The translations under genes were made by a program, and so were the position numbers. Source: Deltaproteobacteria bacterium (GTDB lineage: Bacteria > Myxococcota_A > UBA796 > GCA-2862545). From it: a stretch of DNA of 42,132 nt. Position 1 is the stretch's first letter. Each line of letters begins with the position of its first letter. Below the pieces are notes generated by a model. That model was given only the letters and a program-made list of their open reading frames with translations. It ran no database searches and had not been told where the DNA came from. Location: assembly GCA_007693595.1 (NCBI GenBank), contig REDI01000060.1, positions 125,206-167,337 on the forward strand, given 5' to 3'. Of this stretch, positions 35,339 through 42,132 are shown piece by piece.

Positions 35339-36609
35339 GCGGCCTTCCCGATGAGGGCGGCGACGTGGGCGGGGCTGTAGAGTATGCCAGCGCCCCGGTC
35401 GACCACCCGCACGGTGCCTGCTGGCCCAAGCTTGAGGCACAGCGCGGCGAGCGCGGCGCTGTCGGTGGCGATCCCAGGGCGATCTTGGGTGCTCGATCGA
35501 AAGAAGATCCGCCGAAGCCATCCGAGTCGGTCGAGGCGATCCACGCGGTCGATCCCGATGAAGATGTCGAAGCGGGTGTGCTCGCTCGCCGCGAGGACCC
35601 GATCCACCCAGGGCCCGGTCGTGCCTGGGACGAAGAGCACCGCCCTTCGTGCGCTGAAGTCTTGCTGCCCCTCGAGGAAAGGCAGCAAGCCGGAGCCCCC
35701 TTGGTCGGGCGGGTGGCTGGCGGACCGGATCAGCGCTTGCGTCGCTTCGTGGGCGGTCCGGCAAGGCTCGAGCTGCCCGTCGGTGGCGAAGATCCAGTCT
35801 TTGCCTAGAACGTCGGTGCTTACGGCCAGTTGTGCTGTCGCGGCGGCGGCCTCGTCGTCGGGGCTGGTGACGAGGTAGGCGAGGGTGCGCTCGACCGGAG
35901 AGAGGGCGCGCTCGGGGGTGCGGACGAGAAGCTGGCGAGAGCGTGCATAGACTCGCCATAAGACGAAGCGGATCGGATCTCCGGGCCCGTAGGAGCGCAT
36001 GTCGACCAGATCACCCTGCGGAGAACCTTCGTGGTGCCCGATCTGGTCCCCCCCGGAGAGCCCTTGGATCACCTGAACATTGGCGAGCTTCCCTCGGGTG
36101 GGGCTAAAGTGCTGGGGCCGGGCCTCGCGAAGGTCGAAGCAGACCGAGGCGAGCCCGAAGGCGTCGCGCACGGTGAACCGCCGATGAATCAGGTCGTGGT
36201 GGCCTCTCCGCTCGGCCCGCCACCGCTCCACCATCCGGCGCCCCACGGCTTCGACGCGAGGCTCTATTGCGGGCGAGAGCACGGTCCAGGTCAGGTCGAG
36301 CCAGGGGACCAGCCAGGGTCGAACAACCGAGAACCCGGTGTCGCCCCACTGCCCCACCTCGAGACGGAGCACACCCCGCTGAGGCTGAGCGAGGATGGTG
36401 CGGTAGCACAGCAGCGCACCTACCGTCACGAAGAGGATCGCGCACAGGGTGAGGCCGACGGCGGCTGCCCCCACCGTCAACAGCACCCGGTCCTCGCGCC
36501 ACAGCCCAAAGGGGATCATGGCGACCAGGCCGGCCAAGAGCAGCAGGAGGCCGGGGGGGGTGATGGGCAGGAGCCGCAACAGGCGCGGTAGGCGTTTGAG
36601 CACGGGCAT
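35335..36609 (-). CDS. DUF58 (MoxR-associated) membrane protein
   Basis: A 424-residue protein starting at ATG 36609. Two membrane helices near the N terminus (ITPPGLLLLLAGLVAMIPF, then LLTVGAAAVGLTLCAILFV) are followed by the DUF58 signature, DMRSYGPGDPIRFVLWRVYARSRQLLVRTPE, split here as DMRSYGPGDPIRFVLW and RVYARSRQLLVRTPE. DUF58 proteins are the vWA-like partners of MoxR ATPases. It is the first gene of the four-gene operon. An upstream GTG at 36681 exists but neither start has a clear ribosome site; 36609 is chosen because it gives a sensible short basic N terminus. The upstream 215 bp to the next gene is non-coding. Confidence 0.88.
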   Translation of the reverse strand: MPVLKRLPRLLRLLPITPPGLLLLLAGLVAMIPFGLWREDRVLLTVGAAAVGLTLCAILFVTVGALLCYRTILAQPQRGVLRLEVGQWGDTGFSVVRPWLVPWLDLTWTVLSPAIEPRVEAVGRRMVERWRAERRGHHDLIHRRFTVRDAFGLASVCFDLREARPQHFSPTRGKLANVQVIQGLSGGDQIGHHEGSPQGDLVDMRSYGPGDPIRFVLWRVYARSRQLLVRTPERALSPVERTLAYLVTSPDDEAAAATAQLAVSTDVLGKDWIFATDGQLEPCRTAHEATQALIRSASHPPDQGGSGLLPFLEGQQDFSARRAVLFVPGTTGPWVDRVLAASEHTRFDIFIGIDRVDRLDRLGWLRRIFFRSSTQDRPGIATDSAALAALCLKLGPAGTVRVVDRGAGILYSPAHVAALIGKAA

Positions 36610-36824
36610 GGAACGGGGGCTGGAAAGGGTTTGCCTCAGAGCATACCGCGGCGGTTCTGGTAGGTCGCCCCGAAAGTGCACTGAGGCCGTTTCGCTTCCG
36701 CGTTGAGGCGCTGTACGGCATAAGCCTATTTTCAGCCCTATAAGTCGTGCAACAGCTCCCGACTTGTGACGGGCGCTTCCCTCTTGTCGCGACTCTCGCT
36801 AGTCTGGTGAGGTTGGAGGGCGAG

Positions 36825-37508
36825 ATGGGTTTGAGGTCGATGTCTTTAGGGGCGGTGCTGGTCTTCGGCGCTCTGTTGTTGGCGGGCTGCCCGTCGATCC
36901 AGTCGGTCCAGACCGCGCGGACGGCAGGCGAAGGGAACTTCGAAGGGGCCTTCGAGCCCGGCCTCATCGGCGTGTCGAGTGGCGGAGAGTCGGCTTTCCT
37001 ACCCACGCTCAACGTCTCAGCGCGCTACGGGGTCACCGATAAGGTCGACATCGGGGGCCGCTTCGGAACCTCACTGCTCGAGCTTCACGGCAAGTTCATG
37101 TTTACCGACCCTGAGCAAGAAGATGCGGTTCAAGCCGCCTTCGCTCCGCAGTTGGGCGGGGTGGCGTTCGGCGGGGGCGGGGGCTTTGGAGGCTACGGCT
37201 GGCTGACCCTCCCGGTGCTCGTCGACGTCCCCGTCAAGCGTCATGCCTTCATCTTCGGCCCTCGCGCGCAGGTCATCATGGTGGGCGGGGGCTTCACCGA
37301 AGGTAGCGGTACGGGAGCCGTCCTCAACCTGGGTTCGTCGTTCGGCTTCTCGCTCCGCGCGGGAGACAAGCTTCGGATCCTGCCCGAGTTCTCCGCGGTC
37401 GTACCCGCCTATGCAGGGATTCGGACCACCGACGGTGGCGGGGGGGCCTTTATCGGTCAGGGCATGCTCTTTACGTTCAACTTGGGCATCGTGATCGGGG
37501 GGCGTTGA
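36825..37508 (+). CDS. Outer-membrane-like lipoprotein
   Basis: A 227-residue protein starting at ATG 36825, with GGAGG six bases upstream. The signal ends in LLLAGC, C22. The mature protein has alternating hydrophobic and polar strands (TLNVSARYGVTDKVDIGGRF, GAVLNLGSSFGFSLRAGDKL, AGIRTTDGGGG) and a Gly-rich loop GVAFGGGGGFGGYG, ending with FTFNLGIVIGGR. This looks like an outer-membrane beta-barrel-type fold, but it also carries a lipobox, so it may be a lipidated surface barrel. No specific function was identified. Confidence 0.65.
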   Translation: MGLRSMSLGAVLVFGALLLAGCPSIQSVQTARTAGEGNFEGAFEPGLIGVSSGGESAFLPTLNVSARYGVTDKVDIGGRFGTSLLELHGKFMFTDPEQEDAVQAAFAPQLGGVAFGGGGGFGGYGWLTLPVLVDVPVKRHAFIFGPRAQVIMVGGGFTEGSGTGAVLNLGSSFGFSLRAGDKLRILPEFSAVVPAYAGIRTTDGGGGAFIGQGMLFTFNLGIVIGGR

Positions 37509-37525
37509 GCCGCTCCTGGAGCCCT

Positions 37526-37879
37526 TCAGTCGCGGCTGGGGGAGCGCAGCCCCAGGGCGTCGGCGGCCTCGGCGATGATCTCGCGCTCGGCGGGGTGGCG
37601 TTCTCCGTCGGCCTCCATGACCTCGATCAGCCGGTTCAAGAGGGCCCAGCGCTGGTCTTCGTCCAGGAGTCCGCGGAGGCTGGCGCGGGCTGCGTCGCGG
37701 GCGTCGGTGAAGCTCTCGCGCAGCGTCCCGTCGGCCTGCATCAGTCCGGCGTTGATCAGGGCGGAGTTGAGCTCGGTCAAGGCGCTGACCTCTTCTTTGT
37801 AGAGCTTGCCATCGGCGAGCATGACGCGTTGAGTGTAGTGATAGAGGAAGGCGAGGCGCTGCTTTTCAATGTCATCCAT
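37526..37879 (-). CDS. TerB-like domain protein
   Basis: A 117-residue all-helical protein. The ATG at 37879 has AGGAG five to six bases upstream; the longer frame is unlikely. HYTQRVMLADGKLYKEEVSA and EVMEADGERHPAEREIIAEA are the paired acidic helix motifs (ADG-x-x-H/Y-x-x-E) of the TerB-like fold, which often binds metal or supports membrane-associated signalling. Many TerB-like genes have no link to tellurite. Stand-alone gene, convergent with the outer-membrane-like lipoprotein. Confidence 0.75.
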   Translation of the reverse strand: MDDIEKQRLAFLYHYTQRVMLADGKLYKEEVSALTELNSALINAGLMQADGTLRESFTDARDAARASLRGLLDEDQRWALLNRLIEVMEADGERHPAEREIIAEAADALGLRSPSRD

Positions 37880-38055
37880 GGGTCTGCTCCTAGCAGGCGG
37901 TTGGGATCTTGGACCGATCACGGCGCTGGATGTCGGCTTCTGGAAGAGGAGAGGGGAAGGAGCCTGCGAAGGCGCCCGAGCGACGAAGGGTAGGACGTGC
38001 CAGGTGACGCCAGCGTTCTTCACGCACGGTGAACGGGCCCAGAGCGTAGACCGGG

Positions 38056-39084
38056 TCAGCGCGCCTCGATAACGGGTCCCAAGACCGACTCCCAGCTGTG
38101 TGAGAGCAGCGTGTCCCAGCCCTTGTCGTTGAGATGAATGCCGTCCAAGTAGGCGTGAGCGGGGCCGGGGAGCGACTCGGGAGGAAACTCGGTAGGGAGC
38201 AGGTCGTCGCGGCGTGCGCCCCCGGGGAAGGGCTCGTAGGACGGCGGGCCGACGGGCGCGTCGAAGAAGTGTGGGGGGACGTCGATCAGCGGGTTGGTGA
38301 AGGGAGGGGTGACCGGGTTGCCGAGCTCGTGGGTGAGGATCCCGAGGTTGTGGACGTAGTGGACGCGATCGTTGCCGAGGGCCAGATCTCGCTTGCGCGC
38401 CTCGAGGCGGGCGAGCCCCTGGTTGTAGGCGAGGGTGTCGTCGGCGTCGAAGTTCATTCCATACAGGAGCTCCATCCAGTCGAAGTGAAAGTAGTCGTAC
38501 CCGACGATCACGACCTCGAGGCCTGGGCGGGACCGGATGGCGTGATCGATGAGGGCCTGCAAGTCGTCTTGGATCTGGGCGGTGAGTTCATCGATCGCAC
38601 GATCTCGCGAGATCGCGTGGGAGAGTCCGCGGTGGAGCGCGGCGTTGTAGTCGTTCCCTCCCAAGTAGAGCAAGAGCAGGTCCGCGCCGGTCGCCCCCCC
38701 GTCGAGGCTGGCGCTCAGATGATCGAGCTTCCCTTCGTGGTTGACGGCCCACTCGCTTGCACGCGAGCCGCTGACGGCGGTGTTCTCCCAGGCGAGCTCG
38801 ATGTCTTCGTAGCCGTGAAGGTCGAGCAGGGCCCGGGTGGGCGAGAGGGATCCTGCGGACCAGGAGTCGCCGGCGATGACGATGCGATCGACCGGCGGCA
38901 TGGGGTAGGTCTGGGTGGGCTCGGTGGGGTCTGCGGAGTCCGAGGAGGACGTGCCCGAGGCCGTGTCCCCGTCGGTCGAGGAGCTCACGTGGGATTCGGA
39001 GCCAAGCGTCGAGGGTTCAGGGATCTCAAGCGTTGCGTCGGAGCATCCGAGCGTCGCGAGGACTGCGGTGATGAGGTAGCGCAT
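38056..39084 (-). CDS. SGNH/GDSL hydrolase lipoprotein
   Basis: A 342-residue lipoprotein: signal MRYLITAVLATLGC with C14, a Ser/Thr/Asp-rich linker (SESHVSSSTDGDTASG), then an SGNH hydrolase. Block I is IAGDSWSAG (S74), block III is LGGNDYN, and block V is LDGIHLNDKGW, giving the catalytic Asp-His. The family includes lipases, acyl hydrolases and polysaccharide deacetylases; the substrate is unknown. Residues between about 230 and 310 are longer and Pro-rich compared with a minimal domain. Confidence 0.82.
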   Translation of the reverse strand: MRYLITAVLATLGCSDATLEIPEPSTLGSESHVSSSTDGDTASGTSSSDSADPTEPTQTYPMPPVDRIVIAGDSWSAGSLSPTRALLDLHGYEDIELAWENTAVSGSRASEWAVNHEGKLDHLSASLDGGATGADLLLLYLGGNDYNAALHRGLSHAISRDRAIDELTAQIQDDLQALIDHAIRSRPGLEVVIVGYDYFHFDWMELLYGMNFDADDTLAYNQGLARLEARKRDLALGNDRVHYVHNLGILTHELGNPVTPPFTNPLIDVPPHFFDAPVGPPSYEPFPGGARRDDLLPTEFPPESLPGPAHAYLDGIHLNDKGWDTLLSHSWESVLGPVIEAR

Positions 39085-39165
39085 GGCCAGACTATATCAG
39101 CCCATCTCGCAGCTGGTTGCCCAAGGTGGGTCGCCGGGTGAGGAGAGGCCGTCGCAGAGGTTCCG

Positions 39166-40305
39166 ATGTCCGTGTCTTGGCCTAGCCCCGTGGTGCTCGC
39201 TCCCTTGACCAAGGGAGGAACTCTACCGTTTCGGAGGCTGTGTGTAGGCTTTGGAGCGCAGGTTACCTGCTCTGAGATGGCCTACGCCCACAACCTCGCC
39301 CGCGGGCTGGGACGAGAGCTGGCCCTGCTACGGCACCACGACGACGAGCGCTGCTTTGGCGTGCAGATCGCCGCCCACAAGCCGGAGCTAGGGGCGGAGG
39401 GGGTTCGTATTGCCCTCGAACACGGCGCCAAGTGGGTCGATCTGAACTGTGGTTGCCCTATCCACGACACCGTAAAGCGCGGCATGGGGGCTAGGCTTCT
39501 CCAGCGACCCCAGACCCTCGCCGAGGTGACCCGCGCCATGGTCGAAGCCGCCGGCGAGGTGCCGATCACCGTCAAGATCCGTTTAGGGTACCGCGAGGGC
39601 CGCGAGAACGCCGAAGAGATCGGCAAGAGGGTCCAGGATGCGGGGGCTTCGGCTCTGATCGTTCACGGACGCACGAGGGAGCAGCGATACTCTCGCGCGG
39701 CGGACTGGGAAGCCATCGGTCGACTCCAGCGTCAGCTCGACCTGCCCGTCTATGGAAACGGTGACGTGATCACATGGTATGAGGCAGAGCATCGGCTAAA
39801 GATCAGCGGCGCGGCGGGGGTGATGGTCGCTCGGGGGGCGTTGATCAAGCCATGGATCTTTCAAGAGATCGCCGAGGGTCGTGAGCTCTGTCTGGACGGT
39901 CCGGCGCGGATCGAGGTCTACCACCGCCTCGCCACCTACATGAAGGACTACTTCGGGGCCGATGAGATCGGACGGAAGCGGACCCTGTTCTTCCTGAGCT
40001 GGCACTTTGGCTTCTTCTGTCGTTACCTGCCCTTGCCGCGCGAGACCTGGGAAGCGCGCTCCCTGGAGCACCCCCTCATGCAGACCCGCGACGCCTCGCC
40101 GTCTCCCCACCAGCTCGACGATCCGCTCGAGGCCATGTTGGCCGATGGGGACACCGATCTGCACCGCGCCTTGGCCGAGCTGCTCTGGGCGAGTCCGAGC
40201 GCCCGTGAGGCGATCGAAGCGGCGAGCGCCCTCGCGCAGCAGCGGCGAGACGAGGGTACGGCTCCGCGGTCGGCGGGGCGCGTGAACAGCGGGGGCTGGG
40301 GGTGA
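39166..40305 (+). CDS. tRNA-dihydrouridine synthase, Dus3-like
   Basis: A 379-residue FMN-dependent enzyme that reduces uridine to dihydrouridine in tRNA. The FMN-barrel start is VVLAPLTKGGTLPFRRL. The active-site motif is DLNCGCPIHDTVKRGMGARL with catalytic C97. VKIRLGYREG, IVHGRTREQRYSRAADW, NGDV and ARGALIKPWIF complete the pattern. The NCGCPI form is typical of eukaryotic Dus3 rather than bacterial DusA, DusB or DusC (usually N-x-GCP with M, V or F). The C-terminal ~120 residues extend the helical RNA-binding part and end in a low-complexity tail. Confidence 0.9.
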   Translation: MSVSWPSPVVLAPLTKGGTLPFRRLCVGFGAQVTCSEMAYAHNLARGLGRELALLRHHDDERCFGVQIAAHKPELGAEGVRIALEHGAKWVDLNCGCPIHDTVKRGMGARLLQRPQTLAEVTRAMVEAAGEVPITVKIRLGYREGRENAEEIGKRVQDAGASALIVHGRTREQRYSRAADWEAIGRLQRQLDLPVYGNGDVITWYEAEHRLKISGAAGVMVARGALIKPWIFQEIAEGRELCLDGPARIEVYHRLATYMKDYFGADEIGRKRTLFFLSWHFGFFCRYLPLPRETWEARSLEHPLMQTRDASPSPHQLDDPLEAMLADGDTDLHRALAELLWASPSAREAIEAASALAQQRRDEGTAPRSAGRVNSGGWG

Positions 40306-40400
40306 GTCGCGTCCGGTGTGAGCTGGGGCGCGACGCCTGGCTCGACGGCCTACACGGCTGGATGCCCGCCGGATCCCCTCAGGGGGGTTAGTCTAGGGGC

Positions 40401-41339
40401 ATGTCCGTCGACACGCCCTACGAGCTGCAGGGATTCTGGGTTCGACTCGCCGAGAGCCTCACGTCGGTGGGTCGAGGGGCCCTGCGCGAGGTCGCGCGGG
40501 CGCGGCATCGGGTCCACATCACCCCCGATGGCATCCCAGTGCGCTACCTGCACATCCTGCGACCCGGGCGGCCGCGGGCGGTGTTCATCCACGGGTTCAG
40601 CGATCGCCCAGAGACCTTTCTGCCTACGGCCAGCCGACTTCGGGACTATGACATCGTCGTGCCGGCGCTACCAGGCTTCCACGAAGGTCTCCACCCCGAT
40701 CATCGCTACGAGGTTGGCAAGTATGTGACGTGGGTCGCCTCGCTACTCGATGCGCTCGGGGGCCAGCCTGCCCATGTCTGTGGGAACTCGCTCGGCGGGG
40801 CGACCTCGCTGCTGCTCGCGGTCGAGCGCCCCGATCTGGTCCGCACCCTCATGCCGCTCGACTCCGCGGGGGTCGAGGTCCCTGGCGTGACCTCCGTGCA
40901 TGACGAGGTGCGCCAGGGTCGCAACCTGTTCGAGGTCCGTCGCCCCGAAGACGTGCCCGGCTTCCTTGAGCGGATCTTCTACCGGCCTCCCCGCATGATC
41001 GGCCCCTTCCGGCACCTGGTCGCGGCGGAGCTGGCCCGAAAGGCCGATAACTTCACTCGCATCATGGAGCACCTCAAAGAAGAGGGGGAGCGCTTCGAGG
41101 ATCGCGGGTCCATCGTTGATCTTTCCGAAATACGGCATCCAACCTTGGTTGCGTGGGGCGAGCACGACAGCCTCTTCCCCTTGGCGGTCGGTGAGCACCT
41201 CGCCTCGCAGATCCCCGGCGCCCGCCTGCATGTCTTCCAACACGCGGGTCACTGCCCCCACCTCGAGCGCCCCTTCGCCCTCGCGCGGGTCTGTGGATCG
41301 TTCTGGTCGGAGCACGAGACGGCGGTCGCGCTCCGCTGA
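40401..41339 (+). CDS. Alpha/beta hydrolase
   Basis: A 312-residue cytosolic alpha/beta hydrolase. Oxyanion region HGFSDRP near 64, nucleophile S130 in CGNSLGGATSLLLA, acid D256 in WGEHDSLFPL and His284 in HAGHCPHLE are all present. A cap region (about 165-235) has long helices. The substrate cannot be predicted. AGGGG lies a few bases before the ATG. It follows the Dus gene after 95 bp, and the next gene converges from the right with a 20-bp gap. Confidence 0.82.
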   Translation: MSVDTPYELQGFWVRLAESLTSVGRGALREVARARHRVHITPDGIPVRYLHILRPGRPRAVFIHGFSDRPETFLPTASRLRDYDIVVPALPGFHEGLHPDHRYEVGKYVTWVASLLDALGGQPAHVCGNSLGGATSLLLAVERPDLVRTLMPLDSAGVEVPGVTSVHDEVRQGRNLFEVRRPEDVPGFLERIFYRPPRMIGPFRHLVAAELARKADNFTRIMEHLKEEGERFEDRGSIVDLSEIRHPTLVAWGEHDSLFPLAVGEHLASQIPGARLHVFQHAGHCPHLERPFALARVCGSFWSEHETAVALR

Positions 41340-41359
41340 TCGCGCAGACGGCGCTGGGT

Positions 41360-42132
41360 TCAGCGGTGCTGGATCAGGTACAGGGCGTGGCCGATCAGCA
41401 GCCGATCGTCGTGATCGAGCACGATGGGGCTGCCGTCTTCGGGGGCGGTCTTGAAGGGCTCGTCGCCGTGCTGAACGAAGAAGGGCCGGAAGGAGCCGTC
41501 GGACTTCTGGTAGGTCTGAAGGTAGTCGGTGATGGTGACTTGCTCGCCGTCGGTGGTGGCGGTGAGGCGGATCCCGCTCAGCTCGAGCTCGCGCCCCTGG
41601 TTCAGAGGGAGGCCCTTGGTCACGAGGGCCTGGGTGAGCTTGTCGAGGGTGTCGATCGCCAGGAACCGCGCCCGGGGGTTGGGCAGGGATGGGTCTTCCA
41701 GGATCGCCATGCGCACCGCGAAGTCCTCTTCGCCCTCGTCGTCTCGTCGGATGACGTCGATGGGAATGTCGAGCAGATCGTCAAAGGCCTCGTCGTGCAC
41801 GTCGGCTTCGTCGAAGAGGAACTCCGTGCCGGCGAGCACCGTCATGGACGTGCGCCTGCCCCGGACCTTGAGGGCGAAGTAATCCACAGGCTCGAAGCGC
41901 TGGTCTGGATCGATGCGGTTCTCGGGAAGGACCAGATCGGCGCCCGAGTGGTTGCCGACCGTGAGCTCGCCGACCACCGACCAGCCGGTGTGGATCAGGT
42001 GCACTTCGCGCGCGAGCTCAAACTTGGCGTCGTTCTCGTCGACGAACGCGACCACGCGACCTGCCGGGGGCGCTGCTTGGGGCGGAGGCGGCGGCTCGGC
42101 CTGGGGCGGGGGCGCTGCTTGGGGCGGAGGCG
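41360..42132 (-). CDS. FHA-like domain protein, 3' part
   Basis: A partial protein that runs off the window edge; about 257 residues are visible. The left part is Pro/Ala/Gln-rich (PPPQAAPPPQAEPPPPPQAA). After it comes a forkhead-associated-like segment: VGELTVGNHSGADLVLPENR, a strand region and a final strand DDRLLIGHALYLIQHR. FHA domains read phosphothreonine, so a link to Ser/Thr kinases is possible. The usual GR..S motif is not clearly present, and the fold assignment is tentative. Confidence 0.6.
   Translation of the reverse strand, partial: PPPQAAPPPQAEPPPPPQAAPPAGRVVAFVDENDAKFELAREVHLIHTGWSVVGELTVGNHSGADLVLPENRIDPDQRFEPVDYFALKVRGRRTSMTVLAGTEFLFDEADVHDEAFDDLLDIPIDVIRRDDEGEEDFAVRMAILEDPSLPNPRARFLAIDTLDKLTQALVTKGLPLNQGRELELSGIRLTATTDGEQVTITDYLQTYQKSDGSFRPFFVQHGDEPFKTAPEDGSPIVLDHDDRLLIGHALYLIQHR
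42066..42132. repeat. Two 25-bp direct repeats in the Pro-rich region
   Basis: A 25-base sequence at 42066-42090 is repeated exactly at 42108-42132, giving a 42-bp period that encodes the Pro/Gln/Ala segments of the FHA-like protein. More copies may lie beyond the edge. Confidence 0.85.

Overview
The window is about 42 kb of very GC-rich (roughly 65-70% G+C), densely packed bacterial DNA. Many lipoproteins, a Ser/Thr kinase fused to an NTPase and TPR-like region, Tad-type pseudopilins and many ATGA/GTGA stop-start overlaps suggest a large-genome delta-proteobacterial lineage such as Myxococcota. That placement is inference from style; no rRNA or other phylogenetic marker is present. No tRNA, rRNA, CRISPR, transposase or phage structural gene was seen, and no gap between assigned genes exceeds about 300 bases.

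Layout. 2-2157 (+): the 3' end of a GltD-like glutamate synthase small subunit, then a TPR lipoprotein. 2172-4359 (-): two TadE-like proteins and a TadG-like von Willebrand A protein. 4596-8159 (-): a kinase/NTPase/TPR signalling protein, divergent from 8321-14343 (+), a SUF iron-sulfur cluster operon (Rrf2 regulator, sufB, sufC, sufD, sufS and a SufT-like gene). 14409-18454 (-): two small membrane proteins, a membrane-anchored helical-repeat protein and a secreted esterase lipoprotein. 18550-21200 (+): a cytosine deaminase-family hydrolase, a small holin-4-like membrane protein and a beta-lactamase-fold lipoprotein.

21281-24366 (-): the most interesting segment. A small lipoprotein-like peptide with four HGCGG units is followed by a DUF692 (MNIO) enzyme and a DUF2063 partner. 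This is the gene order of HvfA-HvfB-HvfC RiPP metallophore cassettes. The DUF692 gene seems to start at a CTG overlapping the peptide's stop codon. A protein with a degenerate J domain lies just upstream on the same strand.

24536-26775 (+): biosynthetic arginine decarboxylase and a small membrane protein. 26777-28853 (-): a methyltransferase, again with a possible CTG start, and a lipoprotein. 28989-29732 (+): a stand-alone RelA/SpoT synthetase. 29757-36609 (-): a four-gene DUF58, transglutaminase, MoxR and TPR operon. 36825-41339 is mixed: an outer-membrane-like lipoprotein, a TerB-like protein, an SGNH hydrolase lipoprotein, a Dus3-like tRNA dihydrouridine synthase and an alpha/beta hydrolase. 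41360-42132 (-) is the 3' part of an FHA-like protein that runs off the edge.

Working together: the SUF genes form a complete scaffold/desulfurase unit with their own regulator, although no SufE or SufU sulfur-transfer partner is in the window. The MoxR/DUF58/transglutaminase/TPR genes form the usual chaperone-type envelope module. The HvfABC-like genes are predicted to make a cysteine-modified, probably copper-binding peptide at the cell envelope.
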